A stretch of 64,000 nt of DNA from Polyangiaceae bacterium (GTDB lineage: Bacteria; Myxococcota_A; Polyangia; Polyangiales; Polyangiaceae): positions 1,674,001 through 1,738,000 of the forward strand of contig JADJRH010000011.1 of the NCBI GenBank assembly GCA_016712345.1. Direction: 5' to 3'. The notes under the pieces are model-generated. The model did not search any database. It was not told the DNA's origin and saw nothing but the letters and a program-made list of their open reading frames with translations. The position numbers were made by a program, and so were the translations under genes. Shown here piece after piece: positions 49,454-57,848 of the stretch (positions within the stretch are counted from its first letter, which is position 1; every line of letters begins with the position of its first letter).

Positions 49454-50392
49454 TTTTGGAATGGCGCGGACGGCGGTTTGAAAATATTCGCCATCAACTT
49501 CAAGACCAATGCTCTTATACTCGTTGACCTCAGCAGCGGCGATGGTAGACCCACCTCCCATGAATGGGTCGAGCACAATGCCCTGGCCCAACGGGAGTGC
49601 CGCTCGAACGATTTGTCGCATAAACTCCTGCGGTTTAAGCGAAGGATGGTTGGCAATCTGACGCTCCGTCGCGCGGGTAGGCGAACATTCAATCACGTCG
49701 GTAAACGGCCTTTCGGCCGACTCACGCCGAAGTCCCCCCGTTTTCCACTTGCGAAGGTTTTGTTGAACCAATCCGTCACACGGTTTGCGAAAAAGCCCCC
49801 AAGGCTCCCACGCGGAACGTGGCATGACCGTTACATCTGGAAACTCGTTGTGCGCGTTTTTGGGCCGATCTCCGCCTCGAAGGGTTTGTACAAGGCGAAT
49901 GATCTCCCCTCGCTTCTCAAACCCAGCCTCCATCAGTGGAAGGTACACCAAGTGTGAAACGAGAGGGTTGGTTGCGATAAAGACGTGTCCACCGGGCACA
50001 AGCACTTGGTAGATGAGCCGCGCCCACTCGGCAAAAAAGGTCTTGAGGGCCTTTTGTTCTTTGGCGGTGAGCGTTGTGAAACGAGGCAGCGGCATGCGCT
50101 TTGACCCGTCAAACTCAGGTGGAATGCGCCACACCCCACCTCGGCCTTTGCGAAGTTTTTCTTTTTCAACCTCCGAAAATTCACGCAGACCGTAGGGAGG
50201 GTCGGTCACCACGGCGTGAATGGAGTTGGGAGCCCGCTCTTGCAGCCAGCGCAAACAGTCCACTCGAAACAGGGTGGCCTGCCCGATGTGTACGCAATCG
50301 GATGTTGCGGCCGACTGAGGTGAAGCTCGTCTGCGCGGCGCTCGCGCTTGAGGCGGGGAACCCTGCTTGTTTTTGGAAGAATGCCGTTTCAT
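49397..50392 (-). CDS. DNA adenine-N6 / cytosine-N4 methyltransferase, beta-type order
   Basis: 331 aa from the ATG at 50392 (another at 50425). Catalytic motif IV TDPPYG precedes motif I DPFMGGGSTIAAAE, the beta-class order, with a target-recognition region in between. A basic, disordered N-terminus (RHSSKNKQGSPPQARAPRRR) precedes the domain. No restriction enzyme is adjacent, so it is either an orphan regulatory methylase or a remnant. The duplicated structured elements start 88 bp from its start. The 3' end overlaps the glycosyltransferase-like gene by 57 bases. Confidence 0.93.
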   Translation of the reverse strand: MKRHSSKNKQGSPPQARAPRRRASPQSAATSDCVHIGQATLFRVDCLRWLQERAPNSIHAVVTDPPYGLREFSEVEKEKLRKGRGGVWRIPPEFDGSKRMPLPRFTTLTAKEQKALKTFFAEWARLIYQVLVPGGHVFIATNPLVSHLVYLPLMEAGFEKRGEIIRLVQTLRGGDRPKNAHNEFPDVTVMPRSAWEPWGLFRKPCDGLVQQNLRKWKTGGLRRESAERPFTDVIECSPTRATERQIANHPSLKPQEFMRQIVRAALPLGQGIVLDPFMGGGSTIAAAEVNEYKSIGLEVDGEYFQTAVRAIPKLIKLPLRAPKHHVAQVAR

Positions 50393-50480
50393 GCGCGCGG
50401 CCGTGTTGCGCCGACGGGCGAGCATGGCGGAGGCGAACCCCGCAGGTCAACCCAATTCGAGCCGATTTGTCATTTGCTCC

Positions 50481-50601
50481 CTAGTACCGCGATTCAATCA
50501 ACCCGATGGGTTGATTGCCGCTGCTTCGCAGCGCTCGAAATCGCGGTACTAGTTTTGTTTCCGGGGGGCATTCGCCCCACACCCCGGCCGCGCAGGCGGG
50601 C
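50481..50601 (+). repeat. structured element A, copy 1
   Basis: 121-bp unit. Outer stem CTAGTACCGCGATT (50481-50494) with AATCGCGGTACTAG (50539-50552). Inside are two hairpins: CAATCAACCC-GAT-GGGTTGATTG (10-bp stem, triloop) and CGCTGC-TTC-GCAGCG (6-bp stem, triloop), together a closed three-way junction. A 5-bp GGGGC-ATTC-GCCCC hairpin and a GC-rich tail follow. Confidence 0.92.
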
Positions 50602-50722
50602 CTAGTACCGCGATTCAATCAACCCGATGGGTTGATTGTTGCTGCTTCGCAGCGCTCGAAATCGCGGTACTGGTTTTATTTCCGTGGGGCATTCGCCCCA
50701 CACCCCGGCCGCGCAGGCGCGG
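50602..50722 (+). repeat. structured element A, copy 2
   Basis: Direct tandem copy of 50481-50601, with five base changes over most of the unit plus a slightly different 3' junction. CC to TT and A to G in the stems leave G-U pairs if read as plus-strand RNA, and G to T in the tail hairpin lengthens its stem to 7 bp. Confidence 0.92.
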
Positions 50723-50724
50723 CC

Positions 50725-50882
50725 CTAGTGCACCGAGTTGATAAAGCAACGAACCCTTGCTGCAATTCATCTGAACCCATCAGTTCTACGGAATCGGTGC
50801 ACTAGTGCACCGAGTTGATAAAGCAACGAACCCTTGCTGCAATTCATCTGAACCCATCAGTTCTACGGAATCGGTGCACTAG
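50725..50882 (+). repeat. structured element B, two perfect tandem copies
   Basis: 77-bp unit repeated exactly (50725-50801 and 50802-50878), then a closing CTAG. Each copy is bounded by a 12-bp inverted repeat (CTAGTGCACCGA / TCGGTGCACTAG) and contains a 5-bp stem with 7-base loop (AGCAA-CGAACCC-TTGCT) and a small CTGA/TCAG hairpin. The adjacent copies share one CTAG, forming a 20-bp palindrome at the junction. Confidence 0.93.
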
Positions 50883-50994
50883 CCGCACTCGGAAGACAAG
50901 ACCGTCGCTCGCCACCGCAGTCAAACGAAACGTGCGCAAATGGCCCGTGCCGCGGCTTGACGCCCATCCCCTGACTTCGGTAAAGAAGCGGCCC

Positions 50995-51861
50995 GTGACC
51001 ACACCTTCGCTTGGCATTGTGCGCCCCGCTCGCCGCCCACCGGGGTGGATTGCGCCCGGCCCCAAGCCCAACACGGAGCTGAGGGAAGATTTGGTGCCCG
51101 CCGCGGGTGAAGATTTGTGTTTCCTGGCCGGTGATTTTCGCATTTTTCAAAAAACAAATGGGCATCGCTGGTCGGCCGATGATTTGTTTACCGCGCACTT
51201 TGCCATTCAAACGTTGGCCCGGTCGGGTTCGGTTCCGCGCCGCGCTGTTGACCTCGGGTGTGGGATCGGAACGGTGTTGCTTTTCACGGCCTGGCGTTAT
51301 CCAGAGTGCGTTTGCACCGGGATTGAGGCGCAGGAGGTGAGCGCGCACCTTGCTGAAAGGTCCATTGCGTGGAACGGTCTTACCGATCGATGTTCTGTCA
51401 AACTCGGTGACCTGCGCGAGCTGCCTTTTCAAGAAAGCCTTCAAAACGCCGACCTCGTGACGGGAACTCCACCCTACCTTCCCGTTGGATCGGGGCCCGA
51501 GTCGAGTCGCGCGCAATGTGGACCGTGCCGATTTGAGCATCGCGGCGGCATTGAAGAGTACGCTCTTGCGGCGGCGAACGTTATGGGTAGGTGCGCGCCG
51601 TTTGTGGCCTGTGCGGCGGGCTTTCAGCGCAAACGGGTAGAAAGAGCGGCGCTCGGCGCGGGGCTTGTTCTTTCAGGTTGGAAAGATGTGTTTCCAAAAC
51701 CGGGGAAACCGGCGCTGTTTTCGGTGTTCTCTATGCACAAGCCACACGCAGGTGTACGCTTCGTTGAACAGTCGCCGCTCTACCTCCGGGGCGAAAACGA
51801 CAGGTTCACCGTGGAGCATGACTTGGCTCGTCATGAGTTGGGCATTCCCGTGGAGAGGTAG
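50995..51861 (+). CDS. TrmN6-like SAM-dependent methyltransferase
   Basis: 288 aa from a GTG at 50995, chosen because the upstream part of the open frame reads through repeat element B and has no family resemblance; AAAGAAG precedes the GTG. DLCFLAGDFRIFQKTNGHRW and SADDLFTAHFA match the opening of tRNA1(Val) A37 N6-methyltransferases (COG4123). Motif I is VDLGCGIGTVLLFTAW, and the catalytic NPPY position reads TPPYLP. The C-terminal part retains the family's length. RNA or small-molecule substrates are both possible. It faces away from the structured elements, which could form its leader. Confidence 0.8.
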   Translation: MTTPSLGIVRPARRPPGWIAPGPKPNTELREDLVPAAGEDLCFLAGDFRIFQKTNGHRWSADDLFTAHFAIQTLARSGSVPRRAVDLGCGIGTVLLFTAWRYPECVCTGIEAQEVSAHLAERSIAWNGLTDRCSVKLGDLRELPFQESLQNADLVTGTPPYLPVGSGPESSRAQCGPCRFEHRGGIEEYALAAANVMGRCAPFVACAAGFQRKRVERAALGAGLVLSGWKDVFPKPGKPALFSVFSMHKPHAGVRFVEQSPLYLRGENDRFTVEHDLARHELGIPVER

Positions 51862-51889
51862 TGAGAAAAGATCGTGGGCGGTTGGCGCG

Positions 51890-53290
51890 TTATTGCAGCA
51901 CGGGTAGACAATGATGGTGATGGGCTGCGCGCGAGCAGGTTGGGTCGGGTGCTACAAGGCTGCCGTGCGCCAGGAGCGCCGCGGCTCGACAACCGCCGTG
52001 ACACATTTCAGGGGCGTACGTGCATGAACGGCAGGGCTCGTCAAAGGCCGATTTGGTCAGGTTTCTGAGCGCGTGGAGCACCGGCGCACGAGCCCAGATT
52101 TCTTGGATGGGGGTGGTTACAACGTTGCCGAGGGGCAGCGTTTCCAGAAACGGACATGGGTAGGCCGTGCCATCGGCGCCGATGCTGATGGTGTCATATC
52201 CTGCCGAACATCCCATTGTGTCGTCGGAAGGATCATAAGCGTCCGACGGTTTGCTCGAGTTCCACAGGAAGGGAAACCCGCCGTCGGTGGCAATGGCCAA
52301 TATGCCGAGCAGTTCTTGCTGCCGCCGCACGAGTGTTTGACCCAATCGCCGCAATCCGTCCGCCGTCAGGCGCAGTTGGTTCTCGTGTTCTCGACCGCGC
52401 CCTGCGGCGATAAACGGGATTGCCTTGTAGCCTCGGCATCCTAGGCTCACAGCGAGGTCAATCAGCTCGTCCAGCTGATCGATATTTTCACTTGTGGCGG
52501 TGGTGCTCAAACTCACGCCGATCCCTTCGGACCGAAGTGTACGCACCGTGGTGCATGCCGCCTCAAATGCACCGATTCGGCCGCGAAAACGGTCATGGGT
52601 AGATCCGATGCCGTCAATGCTCACCTGCACTTGAAAAATGGGTAGATCGCGTAACCCGCGGCGAACGCGGTCGGTTAGCACAACGCCGTTTGTGGCAACA
52701 TCCACTCGGAGGTTTTGCGAGGTTGCGTACTCAATGATGTCAAGAATGTCCGGCCGAAGCAGCGGTTCACCGCCGCTCAGCGCCAAGTAAAGCACCTGCG
52801 CCTCGGCAAGGCGATCCACAACCCGCTTCGCGCCGCCGGTGTCCAGTTCATCGGGATGCGCTTTTCCCGAGGCTGTCAAGCAATGTGGGCATGTCAAATT
52901 GCAGGCGTATGTGACATCCCAAATGGCCTGTTTGGGCGCTTTGAGGGCCGGTCCTTCTTCAGCGAATTGGGGTATCGGCGGGGCCTCCACTTGCGGTTTT
53001 GTGGGCCGCTCTTCACGGGTAAGTCCACCGATGCGTTGGAGCTTTTCGGCGGTTTTCCAAACCGTCAGGCGAGCCTTGTCGATGGGGAGGTTAAACCTAT
53101 CGGCTGTGGCCCGCTCAATGGAAGGCCAAGAATATTCGCCTGTGAACAGGCTCATAATCCAGCCTTCCATTGAGTCGAGCTGCACCTCTTCGGCGAAGAA
53201 CGGATTGAAGGCGATCGCCCCAAACCGCTCCGGCCGAAGGGTCACCGTTGAGAGGCGTCGCGGTGTTTCCGCAACAGGTAGGTCAGCCAT
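51890..53290 (-). CDS. RRE-radical SAM-SPASM protein (putative peptide maturase)
   Basis: 466 aa. The ATG at 53290 is fixed by GAGGAGAAG 7 bases upstream and overlaps the C25 peptidase stop (ATGGCTGA), so the two are translationally coupled. Residues about 20-90 (FFAEEVQLDSMEGWIMSLFT, IERATADRFNL) look like a PqqD-type RiPP recognition element. The radical SAM core has CNLTCPHC (Cys130, 134, 137), LSGGEPLLRP and DVATNGVVL. The SPASM end has GCSAGYDTISIGADGTAYPC, then CRSCTYAPEMCHGGC, for auxiliary clusters. Such proteins install thioether or C-C cross-links in peptides. The obvious substrate is the Cys-heptad tail encoded next door. Confidence 0.93.
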   Translation of the reverse strand: MADLPVAETPRRLSTVTLRPERFGAIAFNPFFAEEVQLDSMEGWIMSLFTGEYSWPSIERATADRFNLPIDKARLTVWKTAEKLQRIGGLTREERPTKPQVEAPPIPQFAEEGPALKAPKQAIWDVTYACNLTCPHCLTASGKAHPDELDTGGAKRVVDRLAEAQVLYLALSGGEPLLRPDILDIIEYATSQNLRVDVATNGVVLTDRVRRGLRDLPIFQVQVSIDGIGSTHDRFRGRIGAFEAACTTVRTLRSEGIGVSLSTTATSENIDQLDELIDLAVSLGCRGYKAIPFIAAGRGREHENQLRLTADGLRRLGQTLVRRQQELLGILAIATDGGFPFLWNSSKPSDAYDPSDDTMGCSAGYDTISIGADGTAYPCPFLETLPLGNVVTTPIQEIWARAPVLHALRNLTKSAFDEPCRSCTYAPEMCHGGCRAAALLAHGSLVAPDPTCSRAAHHHHCLPVLQ

Positions 53291-56200
53291 CGAGCTTCTC
53301 CTCGCGGCGAATTCGCTCACCCATCATGCGCAGTGGACGAGCCAGTTCAGGTGGCAACCGATTGAGAATCGATTCTACCTCGGGGGTATGCAATTGACGC
53401 GCAAAGTCAACAACATCGGAGATGCCAAACAAAGTGCTCAACTCCCTTGGCAACTCAAATTCGTGGGGAGCCAGGCGCATGCAGCCCCCACCAATCTGGT
53501 TTCTGCAGTCGATAATTGCCGGTGTACACCCTCCAATGGGGCCGCGGCAGTCTGGAATATGTGGCGGGCATGGGAGAATTGCCGGCGGACAGGGCTTGAT
53601 GGCCGGCGGGCACGGTTTGATTAACGGCGGACAGGGCTTGATGGCCGGCGGGCACGGTTTGATTGCCGGGGGACAGGGCTTGATGGCCGGCGGACACGGC
53701 TCAATTCGAGGCGGACAGGTAATGATCCGCGGTGGGCACTCCACAACGAGCGGCGGACACATTGGAATGTGCGCTGTGCACATCTTCCATTTCACTGCGA
53801 TCGTGCCATGATACGGGACTAGGTTGGTTCCCGACACCGCCACGCGAAGCGTTCCAGGGGAAACCGTTGCAATGAGAACGTTCACCTCGCCTGAGGCGTT
53901 GGTGAGACCCTGTACCGGGTCAATTCCCGGCATGGTCAGACACACTGAAGCTCCTTGCACAGGTGCACCCGCCGAGGTGACAACCAAATGGACAATGCTG
54001 GATCCAACGTCCACTTTGGACGGATGGGTAACCGTCAGAACTTTGGGCGTGTTGCTCCAAACGCGCATGGCCGGGTCGCCCAGCAAGTTCATGGTATATC
54101 GCGTCCAGTCGCCCGCCGCCCGTCGGGCTGCGTCGAGCATCAGGCCAAGCCTTCCACTTGCCACGGCCTCCGACCAAAATGCAAATTCAACTGGGTTATC
54201 CCCGGTAGAACCCCACCGCGTGTTTCCCATATAAGCAACGGCGCCGCCGTTTGGGTTGAGAAGTGCCGTTTCACCCAGGCAATCGGTGGTCGCATCGTCG
54301 AAGTAGTTGGTAGAGCACGCATTGCCATACCAAATGCTCGGGATGTTCGTCAGGGCGCTCACGTTGGCTCTCCAGAGGTAACACAAATACCCTGGGCTTC
54401 CGTGACTTGACAGTCCAACAAACCCCGCCCCGTCTTGGATCGCCGTTTCAATCTTGGTGGTGTCTGCGACCTCCAGATTGGCGTCTTGATCAGCAACAGG
54501 GACGTTGGCAGAGTCCTGGTAGAGCCGGTGGAATGTGTAACGCGTCGGGTCGACGGCGATCAACATCTTGCGGACGTTTTCGTTGCCTTGAGCCGAGGTG
54601 TCGAGGTAGTTTGGGTCGGGATCGTTGAAGTTTTGCGACCCCAACACCACATTGACGGCAAAGTCGGCCGGCAACGGCTCGTCGGCGCCGAGAGCGTTCA
54701 GGCGGTTGTACGATTCATACCGAATGATCTTATCCACCACAACGGCGGCTTCTTCGGGTGTGCTGAGGGGCAACCTTCCCACGTGTACATCGGCAAAGCT
54801 GTTTACCCGGTCAAGTTCACCGCCGTACCGTTCACCGTACACGCTATTGTCGTCGGCATCCCAGTCGTGATGGGTGGTAGGTGGGTATTCTGTTGCCGCC
54901 ACGTCGCTGAAGTATAGATCCGTGGGGATGTAATTCAGGTCGGTTTTGAGCACCAGGGGTTGACCATGGAAGGCAGCCGGCCCCTGAACCTCAAGGTAGT
55001 CGGTGGAGGTCGCGGACGGAGTGCCGGGCAGATCCAGCAGATCTGTCACAAAGCGGTAGCCGAGTTGAGTTGCGCTGCACGCCGGGTTGTAAGGGATGAT
55101 CGTTCCCTTGTTGGGTCCGTCACCGACAAGCAGCACATCGCCGGCCGCCGGTGTCATGGTGCGGCTCAAATAAATGCGCGTGACCGTTGCGCCCATGGAG
55201 TACGCCGCACCTGAGTATTTAGGCCTTCTCACCCCAAACACTTTGACTGTTTGAAGTGAAAACGACGTCGTTCCTTGGATCACCAATCGCAAGAATCGCG
55301 GGGAAGTGGGAACGATCGCAATTTCCTCGACTCCGCCGGGAGCCGAAGATGTGCTGTAAAGGACATTCCAGGTGGTGCCGTCCACCGAACCTTCCAAAGA
55401 GTACGAACCGGGGTGAGATGCTCCCCAGGTAAGGTCGACTCGATTGATGGGAGATCGCGCAAACAAATCGATGCGGATCCACGCGTTGGCGTCGTTGGCT
55501 TCACACTCCCAGCTTGTCGTGGTGTCGTCGTCGGCGACGGCGCTGGCAGCATGGCCGGCTTTTTGAGTGGAAGCCGATGCCGCAAAGCGACGTGGGCTGT
55601 TTAGGTCTGGGTTATGAAGGTCGGGTAGAGTCAGGTTACCATAAGACGCCGTGCTCCACTGATGATGAATGGCAAGGCGGTGAGGTACTTGATCGACATC
55701 ACCGGCCAAAACCACATATTCTGTGGACCAGTTGACGGCTGCCCACTTGATAAACGCGCGCACCGCCTCGGCGAGGTCGCGAGTTCCACCGTCAAAAAAG
55801 CCGCTTGTCTGCCAAAACTGCGCGCCGCCCGTGTCGGGAACGGTGCCGGCGGCAATGTCTTCGACCTGAACCACTCGACTCGCGAGGCCAAGGGTGCTGC
55901 GCCATGAAGCGAGGCGCGCAACCTCGGTGGTGAGATTCGCCGAGGTGATAATCACATGGGAAACATCGGGGAAGGTTTTCAGGTCTTTGGGGATGACCGT
56001 ATGGTCAAACACGTAGTGGTCTTTTACGTCGAGCTTGTTTGCGACCACACCGCGCAGGCGCTCTGCGAGGCGCTCTTCATACCTCAAGGCCGCAATGGAA
56101 GGCGCCTTTCGTTTTTTGGGAGCATCTTCTGTGAAGCTGATGCTCACCTCCGCTTCGGTATAAAGATTTAGTTCTCTCGAAGCGGGGTGGAACCGGAACG

Positions 56201-56603
56201 GGCACACCTCCACTTCCGCAACAGCGAAGTCACCCAATCGGCTCACCGCGCGCAGTCGGTAGGGTTCCGCCGGCCACTCGGTGCGTTTTGCATAGTGGGT
56301 TTCGTCGGGTGGAGTCCACTTGAACTGAGCCCCCAAAACGGTTGGCATTTCGGGTTGGACAGCACTCAAGTGTACGCCGTCCATCAAGCGAACGCGGTGG
56401 GTATATTTGACGTTGACGGTAAGATTGCTGCTTCCCGGTGGAAGCGCGATGTACACAACTTGTCTCGGCAACGCCGGATCACCGACGGCCTCCGCAATCA
56501 CCCCGCCCAAAAGGGAAACTGTTGTGATTCGCCCGAGCGTTTGAACCGTTACGCTGTTCGTGGCAAATCGGATAGTGGTTTGAATGGTACGGCTGGTGGG
56601 CAT
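53283..56603 (-). CDS. C25 (gingipain-like) cysteine peptidase with discoidin insert and CPPxI heptad array
   Basis: 1106 aa; GGAGGAGGG 6 bases before the ATG fixes the start. An N-terminal propeptide-like beta domain (about 1-190) is followed by the C25 catalytic domain, interrupted by an F5/8 type C-like insert (about 335-465, ASASTQKAGHAASAVADDDT). Catalytic His734 (SSHGSPG) and Cys763 (YGNACSTNYF) are 29 residues apart, close to gingipain spacing. After an Ig-like domain (about 855-940), Cys recurs every seven residues from 949 to 1033, then 1041: ten CPPxIxx units and three degenerate ones. A helical tail of about 65 residues ends the protein. No signal peptide is visible. Confidence 0.92.
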   Translation of the reverse strand: MPTSRTIQTTIRFATNSVTVQTLGRITTVSLLGGVIAEAVGDPALPRQVVYIALPPGSSNLTVNVKYTHRVRLMDGVHLSAVQPEMPTVLGAQFKWTPPDETHYAKRTEWPAEPYRLRAVSRLGDFAVAEVEVCPFRFHPASRELNLYTEAEVSISFTEDAPKKRKAPSIAALRYEERLAERLRGVVANKLDVKDHYVFDHTVIPKDLKTFPDVSHVIITSANLTTEVARLASWRSTLGLASRVVQVEDIAAGTVPDTGGAQFWQTSGFFDGGTRDLAEAVRAFIKWAAVNWSTEYVVLAGDVDQVPHRLAIHHQWSTASYGNLTLPDLHNPDLNSPRRFAASASTQKAGHAASAVADDDTTTSWECEANDANAWIRIDLFARSPINRVDLTWGASHPGSYSLEGSVDGTTWNVLYSTSSAPGGVEEIAIVPTSPRFLRLVIQGTTSFSLQTVKVFGVRRPKYSGAAYSMGATVTRIYLSRTMTPAAGDVLLVGDGPNKGTIIPYNPACSATQLGYRFVTDLLDLPGTPSATSTDYLEVQGPAAFHGQPLVLKTDLNYIPTDLYFSDVAATEYPPTTHHDWDADDNSVYGERYGGELDRVNSFADVHVGRLPLSTPEEAAVVVDKIIRYESYNRLNALGADEPLPADFAVNVVLGSQNFNDPDPNYLDTSAQGNENVRKMLIAVDPTRYTFHRLYQDSANVPVADQDANLEVADTTKIETAIQDGAGFVGLSSHGSPGYLCYLWRANVSALTNIPSIWYGNACSTNYFDDATTDCLGETALLNPNGGAVAYMGNTRWGSTGDNPVEFAFWSEAVASGRLGLMLDAARRAAGDWTRYTMNLLGDPAMRVWSNTPKVLTVTHPSKVDVGSSIVHLVVTSAGAPVQGASVCLTMPGIDPVQGLTNASGEVNVLIATVSPGTLRVAVSGTNLVPYHGTIAVKWKMCTAHIPMCPPLVVECPPRIITCPPRIEPCPPAIKPCPPAIKPCPPAIKPCPPLIKPCPPAIKPCPPAILPCPPHIPDCRGPIGGCTPAIIDCRNQIGGGCMRLAPHEFELPRELSTLFGISDVVDFARQLHTPEVESILNRLPPELARPLRMMGERIRREEKLDG
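53481..53760 (-). repeat. 21-bp coding repeat for the Cys heptads
   Basis: Encodes residues 949-1041 of the C25 peptidase. The middle units (PCPPAIK) are almost identical at DNA level, indicating recent unit duplication, while the outer units are diverged. Thirteen units have Cys at position 1 and Ile (once Val) at position 5. Confidence 0.95.
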
Positions 56604-56800
56604 ATTACCCTCCTCCCCAAGAGAGAGGTCGGTGCCACCGTGAACCCTCCCAGTTGGGGTTACTGCAAAAACCGGAGGAGCGCTGTTGGCTCAGCAAGAC
56701 TTGTTCCGAGAGGTATTCTCGGCGCTTTGAATGGGTGGTGCGGTAGGAGTTGCGCCAAGGTAGAAATCGCACGCAATTTCTGTTACGGTCGACCCGCATC

Positions 56801-57844
56801 ATGGGGCATCCGCACATCGACAATCGTACGCCGTTTGCTTTTGCGGATGTGTACCTTCAAAACGAAGAGGCGCGTCCGGTCCTTGTGACCGTTGTTCGCG
56901 CCACGTACGAAATTGCCGGGCGCTTGTTGCGCGTCGCCGAGGTGCAGGCGCCGGTTCCAATCGCCGGCGAGTTGTACGGTGACAGTCCAGAATCATCGAG
57001 TTACCGGTACGAGCCTGAAGCCGCGTTTATAAAGCTTGCAACCGACGTGGTGCTCATTGGGCATGCGTACAGTCCGCGCGTCGGTGCTCACGAAACGCAG
57101 GTCACTTTTCAGGTGGGTGCGTTGTCGAAAACGGTCAACGTGTTGGGCGACCGGGTTTGGGTAAAGTGGGCGGGCGCCGTCGGTCCCAGCCGGCCTGAAC
57201 CGTTTGAGAAAATTCCACTCGTTTACGAGCGTGCTTTCGGCGGAGTGGACAAGTCGGCTTCCACACCGCAGGCCGCGGCGGTTGATATTCGAAATCCGGT
57301 AGGAACGGGCTTTCGAGCCGCGGGCAGCCCGTTTGAAGAAGGGGTTCGTCTACCCAACTTGGAAGACCCTTCCGATGCGGTGGTAAGGTATGGTCAAGTT
57401 GTTCCGGTGGCAGGGTTTGGTTTTGTCTCGTCCAATTGGGAGCCACGCGCGTCGCTCGCCGGTACTTACGACGAAACATGGATGAAAGAGCGCATGCCGC
57501 TTTTTCCAAAAAACTTTGACAGGCGATTCTATAATGCCGCCTCCCACGGCCTTGTGGCGCATGGCTATCTTCAAGGCGACGAGGTGGTGCACGTTCGTGG
57601 CGCGTCACCGGCGGGCGTTTTGAGCTTTAAATTGCCGGCCCCGCCGCGTCCCGTGTGTTTGGTGAGTCTTCTTCGCAAACCTGACACGGTAATTGAAACG
57701 CGACTCGACACGGTTGTTGTAAACACCGATGAAGACAAAGTGTACATGACGTGGCGAGGCCATTTGCCGCTGAAAAACGGCCCTCACGACGTGCGGCATG
57801 TTTTAATTGAAACACCGGGTTTAACCCGGCATACTGCGAGGTAG
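56801..57844 (+). CDS. DUF2169 family protein (T6SS effector-loading type)
   Basis: 347 aa from the ATG at 56801 (MGHPHIDNRTPFAFADVYLQ). The family blocks are ATYEIAGRLLRVAEVQAPVP, WKLATDVVLIG-like KLATDVVLIGHAYSP, KTVNVLGDRVWVKW, IPLVYERAFGG, RNPVGTGF and LPNLEDPSD. DUF2169 proteins are typically encoded with VgrG, PAAR-like and pentapeptide or HEAT-like proteins, and act as chaperone/adaptors that load effectors on the type VI spike. It is followed 4 bases later by the PAAR-like gene, and is divergent from the C25 peptidase gene (147 bp between starts of their open frames). Confidence 0.9.
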   Translation: MGHPHIDNRTPFAFADVYLQNEEARPVLVTVVRATYEIAGRLLRVAEVQAPVPIAGELYGDSPESSSYRYEPEAAFIKLATDVVLIGHAYSPRVGAHETQVTFQVGALSKTVNVLGDRVWVKWAGAVGPSRPEPFEKIPLVYERAFGGVDKSASTPQAAAVDIRNPVGTGFRAAGSPFEEGVRLPNLEDPSDAVVRYGQVVPVAGFGFVSSNWEPRASLAGTYDETWMKERMPLFPKNFDRRFYNAASHGLVAHGYLQGDEVVHVRGASPAGVLSFKLPAPPRPVCLVSLLRKPDTVIETRLDTVVVNTDEDKVYMTWRGHLPLKNGPHDVRHVLIETPGLTRHTAR

Positions 57845-57848
57845 ATCC

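Noticed and set aside
50515..50994. Open frame through elements A and B, and the upstream extension of the 50995 gene
   Set aside because: The sequence is explained by palindromic repeats; family resemblance of the methyltransferase begins only after the GTG at 50995.
53481..53760. CRISPR-like appearance of 21-bp direct repeats
   Set aside because: The repeats are contiguous, in frame and lack unique spacers; they encode the Cys heptads.
53422..53811. Plus-strand open frame with GGHGLMAGGQ repeats
   Set aside because: It is the antisense shadow of the CPPxI heptad array. The minus strand has the ribosome site, catalytic domain and coupled radical SAM gene.
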